DNA of 64,000 bases, from positions 248,001 to 312,000 of the forward strand of contig JAJFPB010000005.1 of assembly GCA_020881915.1 (NCBI GenBank), in the 5' to 3' direction. Below are positions 11,028-21,964 of this stretch, piece after piece (position 1 is the stretch's first letter; each line of letters opens with the position of its first letter). The notes beneath the pieces are model-generated. The model did not search any database. It was not told the DNA's origin and was given only the letters and a program-made list of their open reading frames with translations. This DNA is from Paramyrothecium sp. XJ0827 (taxonomy: Eukaryota > Ascomycota > Sordariomycetes > Hypocreales > Stachybotryaceae). The translations under genes were made by a program, and so were the position numbers.

Positions 11028-13382
11028 ATGCAGGCCGCTAGTGCACGCTTGTTCTTGGATCCTTCCGGGGAGCTTCGCAAAGACTTGATCGAATTTGCCG
11101 ACGAACATCCCGAGAAATTCCTAGATTACCTGAAAGGGGCTTGGGAACGCAATGGAACTTTGATGCTCAGAGATCCGTCATTGCTTGATAGGCTGAAACG
11201 ACTGCCAATCTCATGCGTCAATGGCAAAAAACAGCCACTCTCAAACACATGGCTGCCCGAACGCGAACTCATGTTCCTCTGTGGTAGATATTTGTTACCT
11301 GAAGAGCTCTTTCCCTTCCTCATTTTCAAGAAACCCTTGACACGAAAGGAATGTGAGGATAGCTGGTCGTTTCTTCCGACTCACTTTCAGGTCAGGTGCG
11401 ACGAAAACATGGATTTTTACATCCAAATTCTTGTTTCTATTCGGGAGCACTCTCGAACAGCTGCTGCGATAGACTTTCCACGCCGCGTTATGGAGCTTTA
11501 TCTCCATATCGACTCCCTATGCAGCACGAGTGACGATCAACCAGGATTGACGAAAAGAGTCAGGTGAGTAATGACCGGAAGTGGAGGTGTTGGCTGCTGA
11601 CGACTTTTCAAGGTCAGAATTCGATGCCCATGAGCTTATTCTGAGACCCAACTCTACCTGGACGTCACCAGCGAGCTGCGTGTTGCATCCTGTGCCTGAC
11701 ATATTCGAGAAAAACTGCCTCTTTCCTCTGTCTCCAGAATGGAAAGCGACAAAAGTGGAAAGCGCAAAGATCGAGAGTTTCTACAAAAGCGTGCTGGACA
11801 TACAAACCAAAGTGTCTTGCATGGATGTACTTTACAGTCTGGACAACCTACGCACCAAAGACGACAAACACATTGTTGGTCTGCTGCAAAACGTTGTTCA
11901 ATGCTTTCAATACATTGAAAAGGAACTTCCGACTCTATCAGACGACGATTTGGTTCAGCTGAGGTATGCTCAACCACTTACCGAATGCCTGGATGCTTAC
12001 CATCATCCAGATCGGCATTTGAAAAGAAAGGCTACATCGCATGTGTAACATGGCAAGGAGTCAAATGGTACAAGCCAACCGAGTGTGCCTGGTCCTATGG
12101 CGTTGAGGTTCCGAGCCTCTGCGACCTAAGTAGCACCTACAAATCTGTCAGGGCCTTCTTCACAGACTTTCTCAAAGTGAAAGAGTTTCCGGCCGGCAGC
12201 ATTTATCAAAGGCTGCTCAACATTCAGTCAGAATCAACGTCAGTGGAGATGGTGAAGCAACTATTATTTACGCTGAGTAGCTTTCTACCAGAATTTGGAA
12301 AACTCTTAGATAAAAGATCCTTCTTGACGAAAGCAGTGGTTCCGGTAAGAAATGCTAGTGGTGCGGTATACCTATCGTCAGTGGAAACGGATTTCTTCAT
12401 TACAGACCGAAGAAGCCACCAACAACATTTCTCTGACAAGCTAGAGCTACTCGACTTTTCACCATTCGAGATTTGGACCCTTGAGCCGTTGATGACTTGG
12501 ACTGGCCTTGAAAGTCGTTACCTATCTCGAAACATACAGGAAACCAGTTATTTGGAGCCTGCCACCACAACGCTTTTGACATCAAAATTTACACCCCAGC
12601 TTGCCCATGGCCTCATACGGTAAGATGCGCAAAGAAGTCTCTATTGTACATGTTAATTCTAACACGAAGCGGCAGTCTCGGTAGACACTTCCATAGTCCA
12701 CGAGTTAGGAACGTCGCTCAAAGGCTTTCTCTTTTAGAGAAAGTCGAACGTGCTGTCTTCCAGAGCACCACAGGAATACGTCAGCGACTCTCAATCACGC
12801 AGAAAGGAGTCGATGTAACGGTCGATCAACTGGAGTGCCAGTTGCATATTGGGGAGACAAATGATAAACTGACGGTGAACGTTCTCAGTGGTAAAGAAGC
12901 TGAAGACATGTACTTGGCATCACAATTACCCCATGGTTTGTTGGTCTGGCTGATGACCGATCCAACGGCCCAGGTTAATCCAAGAGTGCCCGAGAGGGCA
13001 GAGAGTCTTATGAAGACGATTGTGAATGTTCGACCAGGGTTGGTGGAACGCATTCTGGATGAAGCAGGGATAGTCAGGCTTGAAGACCTTGATATCCAAT
13101 GCGAGATGAGGTGAGTGGTGCCTCGGGTCTCACATCTTGATCTAACAATTTCCCGACAGCGTAAAACAAATGCCCACGTTGAACACCAGTCATCCAGAGC
13201 CCACACCCAATTTGGACATTGATAAGCAAGAAGAAAGTTTTGTATCAATGCCTCCGAGGGTAGTTCTGAATAGGGAGCGCATATCAGTCGCAGATATGTC
13301 CACCTGGGATCAAGAGATCGCCTATAGGCTCAGGATCTTGGGGATTGCGGATGGCGATGCCACTGAGGAAGCGCAGGCTTAA
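11028..13382 (+). CDS. 5'-truncated piece of a large NO VEIN/sacsin-like (HATPase-type) fungal protein
   Basis: Five exons (11028-11563, 11613-11963, 12011-12619, 12676-13110, 13160-13382) separated by 47-56-nt GT-AG introns, all phase 2, give 717 residues. The frame is open upstream to 10929 (LYNSDGQATYGKMQAASARL), so the first ATG is internal and the real N-terminus is absent. The text (AASARLFLDPSGELRKDL, LKRLPISCVNGKKQPL, ELFPFLIF, DMSTWDQEI) recalls the middle and C-terminal parts of very large fungal proteins with an N-terminal Hsp90-like ATPase and NO VEIN homology. No ATPase motif and no DUF3883-like end are visible, so it is probably a fragment, although all splice sites are intact. 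Function unknown; the family assignment is from memory of the pattern and moderately sure. Confidence 0.5.
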
Positions 13383-13917
13383 TTACGGACATCATGGAGT
13401 TCGGGTTGTATTGGGTACTCGAAGTCTCACATAGGGCAAGACTGAACGTGTTGGTGGCCAAGCAGATTCCTCGCGTATCTACATGCCTTCTCGATTTTAG
13501 TACAAATCGACCTTATTTTTGACATTTCTTTCTAATAATGATCAGCATCCCTTGTCACTCTGATTTTTACATCATCGTAGAGCTCTGCCCCAGCGGTACA
13601 GCCTGACCGGCGCTGGTAAAACCAATGTCTACCGCTACGGTGTCTCCCGCTAGGGACTGGAACACGTCCTCGTATCCAAGGGCCTAGACGAAGGGCGTAA
13701 TGAGCAGAACAACTGAGAGCTACGCGAGCCCTCCAGGCGCACGTCTGAAGATGCATTCGGCGGTTTATCAGAAACTTAGCGACGGCCTGTAGAGGTTGCC
13801 AGAACAGCTCGGCTATATCCAAGATACGAATTTGATTGGGATAACGGAGACATTGGGCCCCGTGGTGGATGACACTTCTGTATCGACCTTACTAAACAAA
13901 TTTTGCTTACAAAACTT
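13383..13917. other. Convergent intergenic gap
   Basis: No gene recognised between the 3' ends of the NO VEIN-like fragment (plus) and the kinase pseudogene (minus). Confidence 0.45.
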
Positions 13918-15400
13918 CTATAGTCGTGTATGAGTGTGTTCCAAGTGATGTTTAGTTGTATTCCTACTAGATATATTTTCGACTGCAAGGAAGTAGTTGC
14001 CCACCCTCTCAAAAAGCCATCTTAGCATTTGATGTAGCGCGCGGACCCATGGACCGCGCAGAATGTCCTCCGGTGTGGGCCTCTCCTTAGGCTCCACCTT
14101 CATCACAAACCTCATGAAAGCAAGAAACCCGTCTCTGACTTCCCTTTCTAGCCCCGGTGTAAGTACCTCATCTGATAGAATAGGTCTATCGGACGGGAAC
14201 TCCACAATCTTTACAGTTCCCTGCTCGTCAAATTTTTACCTACAAGTTTAAGATCCCCCTTTTCCAGTAAAGTCTTGGGGAACGGGCCAAATAGATGCAC
14301 CATCTCATCTAGATGCTGTTCGAGTTTGTAGTGCCCTGGGGTAGCTTCTCCGCTGAACATTCAAACTGCGCAGAACATCTCAAGTACAACTGCGCCAAGA
14401 TTCCATAGGTCCGCATTGGTGTCCCAGGGCGCACCGATAAGGACTTCAGGAGCGCGAAGCGCAACGGGCTGAATGACTTCCGTGAGGTGCTTATCGACCC
14501 AGCTTGCAACACCCCAATCTCCAAGGACGATGTCGAACTGGTCGTCCTTGACGTTATTCTTGTCGAATTAGTACTGTCGAAGTGGACGAGGGGGAATGAT
14601 CGTGTAGTCCCTTTGCGTCCTGTCTTGATGGGGAGGCGTCTCGGTAAGATACCCTTTCTCAATCCGTGTCTGGTCTCTCAACTTGAGGAAGATGTTGCTT
14701 GGCTGTATATCTAGAGCGCATTTGTTAGTTTGCTCACAAACTTCTGCATCAATCATTGAGATAATCATAGTGCATGTGTGAACCACGTTGTGATCGTGAG
14801 CGAAATCTAACGCAAGCAGTAGTTGAATGGTGAATCGCCGCATTAGGTTATTTGGGATTGTGCTATTGGGAAACCAAGCTCCGAAGCTCCGCAGCGTCTC
14901 CCCGATCGGCTCAAATACAAGAATAACATGGGTTCCATTAGGGCCACGGTGCTTAAAATCATCTAACAAGTGGCAAGTGTGAGCATATCCAAGTTGCATC
15001 CTATCTCCAGCTCGAAGGTGTCTCAGGATTTCCCTCTCAAAGATATCATTGGATGTCCCATAGCACTCCGCGGAAAGAACCTTGAGGGCGACAAAACTAT
15101 CACTTCCCTCTTCTCTATTATGACTTGGTCAGTCGCAGCATCAATGAAAGAAAGGCGATAACACACTCACGATGCGTCAAGGTTTCGGGCCAGCCAGACT
15201 GTGGAACAAACTCCATATCCAAGCTTATTAGGCACTTTGTATTTACCATGATAAACATCACCAATGTAGACGGGATGAAATCCGCCCGGTCGGTATGCAT
15301 CGCTGCCTTCTTCTATATTCTTGCTGGCCTGAGAAACGATGACAAGGTCTTGGGTAGGGGGAATCCCAGGGGTAACAGAACGCGGAGAAGAGTTTGACAT
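13918..15400 (-). pseudogene. SRPK-type serine/threonine protein kinase, inactivated
   Basis: Reading from 15400 leftward gives YRPGGFHPVYIGDVYHGKY then KLGYGVCSTVWLARN, the SRPK N-lobe, and, after an intron at about 15178-15103, FVALKVLSAE (VAIK lysine), ILVFEPIGETL, HDHNVVHT and DIQPSNIF (catalytic loop, D-x-Q-P-S-N as in fungal SRPKs), VLGDWGVASWV, then ALRAPEVLIG and DTNADLWNLGAVVLEMF, ending ERPTPEDILRGPWVRAL. It is broken by a TAA after PPRPLRQY, a TGA after VVLEMFCAV and a frameshift at about 14240-14250. A canonical GT donor is missing where the intron before DIQPSN should start. SRPKs phosphorylate SR splicing factors; fungi carry many variable copies, and this one cannot make a full kinase. 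Confidence 0.75.
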
Positions 15401-16451
15401 GTTAGTTCCTTGAAGTTTGGGACGCTCGCGCTACCAGGACGGTTCTGAATTTCCTACCGACCGAAAGTTTATTGGAAGATCAAACAATGCACGTAGCTAG
15501 CCCGATATTCATGTGCGCAAAGGGGGAAGAGATGTGATGATGAGGGGGTTAAGCGCCCAGCATGCACTAGCTGCAAACCTGATTGGAGAGTAACGGGGAC
15601 TGTCCGCGGTCCTTGTGACTTGATAAATGTGCCCCAGGTAAATCTTCCAGGCACTTTTAGCACACCGTGCTTTTTACCTAATATCATTTCTTCTGGGCTG
15701 GTTCATGAAATTCCTGCCCTTCTCTTGGTCCCAGTCGATCCTTAGGGCTGATTGAATTCTACATACTACCATATTAATATCATAGTCCGCTGTTCCGGTT
15801 AGCACACACTCTGCGCACTCGGTCGGCACTAGCCTGGATCTCGACAAATACGCCGAGATAGTACTGTTGGTAGCGGAGATAATGCTTCTCAATCCAAGCT
15901 GTTATAGCCAGAGAGCGCACGGTAAAAGGCTACTACAGCCTATTTTTGCCCTCAGACTGGGCATTAACTATCCCGCCTGGAACTGTGGCTGAAGCTGCCA
16001 GACCTTGAGTCCGAAGCGACTCAGCTAATAATTAAAACTGTGCCTAAAGTCTGAGGAAGGTGATTTATAATACAGCCTAGATGATACCCGGACCAACGGA
16101 CTAACAGCAGCTCCGCTTGATGGGCATAGAAGATGCACTTTATTCTGGAAACACCCTGCGCAACTTAACGGGAGACTTATGGAGGCCGAAGCTGATGCAA
16201 AGGTCACATAGCGTTTATTCATGTTTGTCATCATCTGAAGGTGCATCTGAACCGCACACCGTGGTGTTAGCCAAGCGAATTCTCTCTCAGAATTGCAGGC
16301 ACATTGCGTCAGCCCACGTTCATCAGAGCCCACTTCTGCTGACAAAAGGACATTCATCCACTGCCTGAATGTGTATTTGACATTACCTCTTTAACTCAGC
16401 ACTTTTTGCACAGCTACGGATCAAGAAGGCTTTGGGTAACAAACCAAAACC
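15401..16451. other. Divergent intergenic region
   Basis: One kilobase between the 5' end of the kinase relic (minus) and the MDR gene (plus). No gene or RNA gene was recognised. Confidence 0.45.
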
Positions 16452-17612
16452 ATGTCCGAAGTCAAAGTTCGCCGAGCCTTTCGCCGAACCGACAACCAAA
16501 CACCAGGTGCAGCCAAAGTCAAGCTCGTCACCGAAAACCTACCGGTTCCTCTTCATCCCACCGCCGTCTTGATCAAAGTCCACGCAGTAGCGCTCAACTT
16601 TCGCGACGCCAACATTGCAAATGGTGGCAATCCTTGGCCTGTGATTCCTGAAGGTGTCCCTGGAAATGACGCAGCTGGTGAAATCACTGCGGTAGGAGAC
16701 CGGGTGTCGCTCGTGTCGGTCGGCGATCGGGTCGCTCCCATTACAGACACGGAGTACGTGAATGCTCGATCAACGGGAAGGTCTTGGCTTGCGGCAAATG
16801 AGGACGGCACGCTAGCCACCCATCTTGTATTTGACGAGAAGCTGGTGACGAAGTTACCGGAACATCTGGACTGGATTCAGGCAAGCATTATTCCGTGTGC
16901 TGGGACGACAGCCTGGTCGGCACTCAAGGGAGCTAGCATTGGGCAGACTGTCTTGATCCAGGGTGAGTCGTGCTAGATTATCTGTGATTCACCTGTTGAC
17001 GTGATTGAAAGGTACCGGTGGTGTTTCAACTTTGGCATTGAAGCTCGCACGAGCCTCTGGGTTGAAAATCATTTTGACCTCCTCAAGCGACGACAAGCTC
17101 AATCAGATTCAACAGCAGTTTGGCAAGCCGAAGATACAGACAGTCAACTACAAGACCTTTCCAGAATGGCACAAAGAAGTTTTGCGGCTGACAAACGGCG
17201 TCGGTGTCGATGTAGTCGTTGAGAATGGTGGTAGCAGTTCTCTTGTTAAAAGCATGCTTTGCACTCGCCGTGGTGGTATTGTCAGTCAGGTCGGCTATCT
17301 CGGCGAGCCAAAACCCGAGCATCTGCAAGACTTCGTTTCGACCATCATCGATCGAAGGATAAACGTCAGGTATGTTAAGCCTTATATCTACATATCGATT
17401 TAGCAGTTACTAACAACTTGACTAGAGGTATCAACGCCGGGTCCAAGGATGACCAGGATGAGCTTATGACTGCTATCGAAGCCACTCAAATGACATTCGA
17501 CGATATCATTGACTCTGTATGGCCATTTGAGAAGTCGGAAGAGGCTATTGAATATGTTTGGCAGGGGAAACAAGTTGGGAAGGTAGTTATAGCGCTTAAG
17601 CATGAAGGTTAG
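16452..17612 (+). CDS. MDR-family zinc-type alcohol dehydrogenase-like/quinone oxidoreductase
   Basis: Three exons, 16452-16962, 17012-17369 and 17426-17612 (introns 49 and 56 nt, GT-AG), encode 351 residues, a normal length for medium-chain dehydrogenases/reductases. The N-terminal GroES-like domain shows HAVALNFRDANIANG and PEGVPGNDAAGEI, then VGDRV. The Rossmann domain starts at VLIQGTGGVSTLALKLAR (AxGGVG-like loop, here GTGGVS) and continues with KIILTSSSDDKL and GVDVVVENGG. The cysteine and histidine ligands of classic zinc alcohol dehydrogenases are not seen, so it is more likely a zinc-free NADPH reductase acting on a quinone or enone in the cytosol. No clear partner gene lies beside it. 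The substrate is unknown. Confidence 0.85.
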
Positions 17613-17777
17613 GATAGAGCAAGTATTCCTCTAGTAGTCTACCAGCATTGAACCGTCTAATCATCCAGTGGTATTGCCGTGTCCGAGTGTTCTGGCTGCC
17701 AAGGCTCTCCCTCCTGATGATGAAAAGTAGAGAGTAACGAACCGATATTCAAGCCTGTCAAGTCATCCTCAAATGTA

Positions 17778-18251
17778 CTATAGTCTCCTTCGCTGATCAT
17801 CGTGGGAGATCCTAATTGGATTGTTGGACGCATTTCTCTTGTGTCTATTTCCCACTTTTTGACTTGATGAACCTTGCATCAACACCAGTTCGTTGTAGTC
17901 GTCAGAGCCTAGGACTTGCAGCATGCGTGTCGTAGCGAGACATTGGAGAACCGTCTCTGATCGCTTTTTCTTCGTATAATACCGCTCTTGTTCCTGGAAG
18001 CCAGCCTGCTTCCTCTTGAAGACTATCAGTGTGCGCGATTCATGCTTTGCCCCAAGCTTCTCAACGTCTGTGTCGTACATCCAGCTTTCCAGCCGATCGC
18101 TTATGTGTCTGCGCCGATAATCAGGGCCAGTCAATTGCCAAGTCCTGCCCTGAGACGTGAGAAACTTGTTGAAGTTGACGCAGTCGGCGCATCCACCTTC
18201 TTGGCCCAGACCAGCCAGTTCCCTGGACATGCCGCGTCCGGCAGGCTTGCA
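17778..18251 (-). pseudogene. Fragment of an uncharacterised fungal protein, possibly the C-terminus of a 2OG-oxygenase-like gene
   Basis: The open frame reads GGCADCVNFNKFLTSQGRTW, then YRRRHISDRLESWMYDT, SRTLIVFKRKQAGFQEQE and LGSDDYNELVLMQG, ending in a basic tail before the stop. A C-x2-C followed by a V-N-x-FL pattern and a closing DDYxELVL segment resemble the C-terminal part of long fungal proteins annotated as 2OG-Fe(II) oxygenase-like. The N-terminal counterpart may be the relic at 21530-21945 on the same strand. No start codon context or upstream exon was found, so it appears to be a remnant. Family assignment is weak. Confidence 0.35.
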
Positions 18252-18329
18252 TAAAGGAAGTTGTGGATGCGCCCAGCTGTTTACTTTCTGAGGCGCTGGC
18301 GGTAGACTCGAATGTAGGCTAAAAGCCAA

Positions 18330-19491
18330 TGGCTTACCTTGTCTTCAAGCTCAAGTATTTTCAGCGCCTGTTCCTGTTTACATACTCTCTCTCACTTCCT
18401 AATATGTAGCCCTTCTAGGGATTTGCTGTATTTTCAAGTTACGTAGGGGCTGACAAATCTGCCATGGGGCCGCTACTGTAGATGAGTCCTTCGCACACTC
18501 AAGGAGATTCATGGGGGACTTGAACTAAGAGTGTTTCAAAAAACGAACATAAAGACAAACGTCTAATCAGTAGTCCTGAGCTTGCAGAGTCCTCGAATGA
18601 ACTTCTTTTTTCCCAAAACTATCATTCTCTGACGCCTCGTGCAACATAAATCGCTGAGCCAACACCGCCAAGCAACTCAGCCCATTTGATCTGACACTCT
18701 TATCGAGATCGGGCACCCGCCGAGTGATCCCCCATCCAAGCGTCATCCTTCCTTCCTTTTTTTAATTGCCTTGAGGGGTTCCTCTATTAAATTTTTTACA
18801 AAGTTTCTTAATCCAATCTCTTTGCTGGCTTTCCTTTCTCGGCGTCAGGCCTCTTCCAGTCTGAGCCAACGCCAATCTGACTCGCGGCTCCGTCTTACCC
18901 TGGTAGCTTAGGCTCCTCCATCAGCCGCTTCCGCAATTTCCCCATCGCCCCCAACAAGGCACATCATCCCTGCCTGGAGCCTAGAATATGCATGGCTTTA
19001 GGCGGCGCAGCTTTAATGTAAATAACTCCGAAATCTACTTGTCACGCTTGGTTGCCAACTGTACAAGCTTCGTCAAATGTCGTTTCTCATCTTTACCCTC
19101 CCGCATGTCCGTTACACCGTGGTATTCATAAGACTACACAAAAGCCGCCAACCCTCCGCACTTTCTCATTTCTCTGTTCTGGGCACCATGATTGCTTGTT
19201 GGTCATTCCTTTCGCTTGTCACAATGGCGCAGACCTCCATCCCAAAATAGACACCCCAGTCGCGTCAAGCCCCCTGCCTCTCGTTTGGGGTCGCCCCCCT
19301 TCATGCATGCGTGCGAGCCTCAACACCAACACACGTACCCTTTAAAAAAGGCCAGCATATCCTGCCTGCCTCTGGGCTGTGGTTGCTGCTCTTCACTGCT
19401 CTGGTCTGCTCGGGTTTTCGTGAGCGTTCATCTGGTTGTTATAGAGCATCACCAACACTTTTCTTCTCTCCTTTCTCACACGTTTCTCCCA
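18330..19491. other. Intergenic, long leader/promoter of the M14 peptidase
   Basis: No gene seen. Strong pyrimidine richness (for example 18742-18762 and 19459-19490) fits a fungal promoter with a long leader. The carboxypeptidase frame stays open upstream to about 19190, but those codons lack protein-like character. Confidence 0.45.
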
Positions 19492-21129
19492 ATGAAGCCC
19501 AACTCCGCCCTGTATGGAGTCCTCGCCGTGAGCCTCGCCGACGCGTGTCTCCTTCCCCACGAAGGCGGCCGTCCTCTCAGCAAAGTCCGCAGAAGCCCCC
19601 AGAGCCCCGGCAGTTTCGACGAGGACCATATCGACCTGCCCATTGGCGAGGGCGACCGCTTCAGGGACGGCCAGGTGTCCCCACGCGGCCTCGGCCTAGG
19701 CGCTCGTAACACCACTGTCGACACCATCTTGAACGTCGACGAGATCCACACAGCGCTCAAGGGCCTCGCTAATGCTTTTGACGACGTCGAGCTTTTCACC
19801 GCGCCGCACACCACTTTTGAGGACCGCACTGTATACGGCGCCGTCATTGGCGAACCTCGTGTTTTCATCCAGAGCGGCATTCACGCTCGTGAGCGTGGCG
19901 GGCCTGATAATGTTATTTACTTTGTCGCCGACCTGCTGCACGCGCGGGCTACCGGCTCCGGGCTCCGCTACGGTTCCCGCTCCTACTCCAACGAGGACGT
20001 CGTGCGCGCACTGTCAGCCGGCCTCGTTGTTGTGCCTCTGATCAACCCAGACGGCGTTGCGTACGATCAGCGCACCGATAACTGCTGGCGCAAGAACCGC
20101 AACACGACGTCAGCCGATGATGATGACCTGATGACCGTTGGAGTCGACCTCAACCGCAATTATGACTTCCTCTGGGACTACACCAAGGCTTTCAGCCCCG
20201 AAGCCGATCTCAGCGCCGCCTCGTCCGACGACCCCTGGAGCGAGGTCTTCCACGGCCTATCTCCCTTCTCCGAGGCTGAGACGCGCAACTCGGCCTGGGT
20301 CATGCGCAAGTACCCGCAGCTATCGTGGTACCTCGACCTGCACTCCTTCACTGGCACTGTGCTCTACGGCTATGGTGACGATAACTTGCAGACAGACCAT
20401 CCGGCCCAGAGCTTCACCAACGCCTCGTACGATGGCAAGCGAGGCCTGCTCGGCGACGACGACCCGGATGAGATCTACGGCGAGTACATCCGCAAGGTCG
20501 ACCTCGAAGCCCAGCTGCGCCTCACGGGGCTTATGGTCGACGCCATGAACGACGCTGGCCGGGTCTCGTACGACGCCAGACCTAGCGTGTCGTTGTATCC
20601 GACCGCTGGCGGCAGCATCGACTACGCCATGAGTGGCTTCTATGGCCGTACATGCGGCGCCAACCGCATCCACGGCCTGACAGTCGAGTTTGGCGTCGCT
20701 TCAGGCAGCGCCAATTGCCCGTTCTATCCAAATGAGGAGGAGTATCGCCGCAACATGGAGCAGGTCGCCGTCGGCTTCATGGAGCTGCTGCTCGGCGCGG
20801 CGGGCGAGTTGGGCGAGGTGGCCAGGTATGAGTGCGACGAGTCCAACGGGCGGCCGAGCAACGGGACATCCAACGAGGCCCCGAAGAATGGAACGTCCAA
20901 TGGGGGTTCTGAGAGTGATGGAGGCTCCAATGGCAACAATGGAGGCTCCAATGATAACAACGGAGGTTCCAGAGGCAACAATGGAGGTAGTGGAGGTGGC
21001 GGTGAGAATGGTGAGGACAACAATGAGCGTCCTGACAGCGCAGGAAGATTAAACTTGCCCGGTCTGGGGGCTGTGCTTGTTAGTGTCAGCGTCAGCGCCC
21101 TTGGATTGGCGTTTCTTGAGCTTCTTTGA
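19492..21129 (+). CDS. Secreted, GPI-anchored M14 zinc carboxypeptidase
   Basis: A single exon of 545 codons; the ATG at 19492 is chosen because it begins a signal peptide (MKPNSALYGVLAVSLADACL) after a pyrimidine-rich leader. M14 signatures appear in order: SGIHARERGG (HxxE zinc ligands), LINPDG, CWRKNRNTT, VGVDLNRNYDF (substrate-binding Asn-Arg), WYLDLHSF (third zinc ligand His), YPTAGGSIDYAM, and LTVEFG with the catalytic Glu. The enzyme removes C-terminal amino acids from peptides outside the cell. After about residue 460 comes a Gly/Ser/Asn-rich linker with repeats of GGSNGNN type, then a hydrophobic tail (LGAVLVSVSVSALGLAFLEL), which together suggest GPI anchoring to membrane or wall. 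A possible inhibitory pro-region follows the signal peptide. It sits between two minus-strand gene fragments. Confidence 0.92.
   Translation: MKPNSALYGVLAVSLADACLLPHEGGRPLSKVRRSPQSPGSFDEDHIDLPIGEGDRFRDGQVSPRGLGLGARNTTVDTILNVDEIHTALKGLANAFDDVELFTAPHTTFEDRTVYGAVIGEPRVFIQSGIHARERGGPDNVIYFVADLLHARATGSGLRYGSRSYSNEDVVRALSAGLVVVPLINPDGVAYDQRTDNCWRKNRNTTSADDDDLMTVGVDLNRNYDFLWDYTKAFSPEADLSAASSDDPWSEVFHGLSPFSEAETRNSAWVMRKYPQLSWYLDLHSFTGTVLYGYGDDNLQTDHPAQSFTNASYDGKRGLLGDDDPDEIYGEYIRKVDLEAQLRLTGLMVDAMNDAGRVSYDARPSVSLYPTAGGSIDYAMSGFYGRTCGANRIHGLTVEFGVASGSANCPFYPNEEEYRRNMEQVAVGFMELLLGAAGELGEVARYECDESNGRPSNGTSNEAPKNGTSNGGSESDGGSNGNNGGSNDNNGGSRGNNGGSGGGGENGEDNNERPDSAGRLNLPGLGAVLVSVSVSALGLAFLELL
20931..21005 (+). 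repeat. Gly/Ser/Asn-rich tandem coding repeat
   Basis: Inside the M14 gene, imperfect 15-18-base units related to GGAGGCTCCAATGGCAACAA repeat about four times and encode GGSNGNN-like blocks of the wall-spanning linker. Such repeats vary in length between strains. Confidence 0.6.
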
Positions 21130-21234
21130 GTTGTGCATAAGGCTATATTGCATTTTAGAGTAGCGGTAGAAATAGTGGTAGCAATTATAAAATAAAATGA
21201 TGTCAACTATCCATCCAAGTTTTGTTGTGTGAGA

Positions 21235-21528
21235 AAATTTCCTAATTTGTTAGCCTAAGTTTATATTTATTACACTAAAACAAAACTTCTTCAATTTGAA
21301 CTCTAATTATTATATTTTAAGCTTTTAAGTCTTATATACTTATCTCTTATTAGCTTTAATTATTATTTTCAAGTACTTTAGAAGATTACAGTATTCAATT
21401 ATTTCTTATAGCTATTAAGATAGTTTAATAATGTATCTAATAACAGAAGGGAATATTTAAGATATATCTAGGTATTATTCGAGTTATACTCTATCTCTAA
21501 GTAATACTAAAAGAATCTCAATATCAGA
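21235..21528. repeat. AT-rich island, probably RIP-degraded repeat
   Basis: About 290 bases of very AT-rich sequence (roughly 75-80% A+T by eye) with many TA dinucleotides. The right edge is sharp: at about 21528 base composition returns to normal and a gene relic begins. The pattern is what repeat-induced point mutation leaves of a transposon copy. No transposase fragment or terminal repeat can be read. Confidence 0.5.
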
Positions 21529-21529
21529 A

Positions 21530-21945
21530 CCGGTGTGCCGAGACCCGTTGATAGCTCCGACGCGATTTCCCAAGGAAGGCTGGCCATTGGGGATTTCCTA
21601 GTTGAAACTGATCATGATCGAGCTCTCAAGTCTTGCGTACTGTGGTGTCGACGATTGTTTCTGCGCCTTTTCCAAATGGCGCCTGGCGACTTTGGATAGC
21701 ACCAGCGTCGCGAAGAGTAAGCGGCAGAGGAATATCGCCCAGCTCCGCGATGCGCAAGCCCGGGCTCGTAAACGACCCGTAGCATGTACGCACAGCAAAC
21801 TCCCCTGTCGTGTCGATGATATCAAGGATCTCCCCAGCTCTTCTATCCAATTTTCGAAAGAATTAGGACAGGAGAGCTCGGATTCCATCACCGGCTCGGG
21901 CTCAGACTCGCTAGACGAGATCTCAGTCGAGTCCATCGTCACCAA
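21530..21945 (-). pseudogene. N-terminal relic of a fungal 2OG-Fe(II)-oxygenase-like protein
   Basis: The minus strand starts with an acidic N-terminus (MDSTEISSSESEPEPVMESE) and CPNSFENWIEELG. After a one-base frame change at about 21842 it continues GEILDIIDTTGEFAVRTC, SPGLRIAELGDIPLPL, then QAPFGKGAETIVDTTVRKT, a TGA, and ELDHDQFQLGNPQW. The series I-x-LPL, APFGKGxETxVDTxVRxTW and QFxLxNPxW is the N-terminal signature of a common fungal family annotated as 2OG-Fe(II) oxygenase-like. The TGA replaces the expected Trp. The reading frame ends at the AT-rich island. At least one frameshift and one nonsense mutation make it a pseudogene. Confidence 0.6.
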
Positions 21946-21964
21946 TCGAAGCCTAAAGTTTTGA

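Noticed and set aside
19192..19491. 100-codon N-terminal extension of the M14 carboxypeptidase
   Set aside because: Has no signal peptide and is low-complexity leader-like sequence, whereas the ATG at 19492 begins a standard signal peptide.
20724..21206. 160-codon minus-strand frame with a Pro/Leu-rich repeat
   Set aside because: Antisense of the Gly/Asn/Ser linker of the M14 gene; not a gene.
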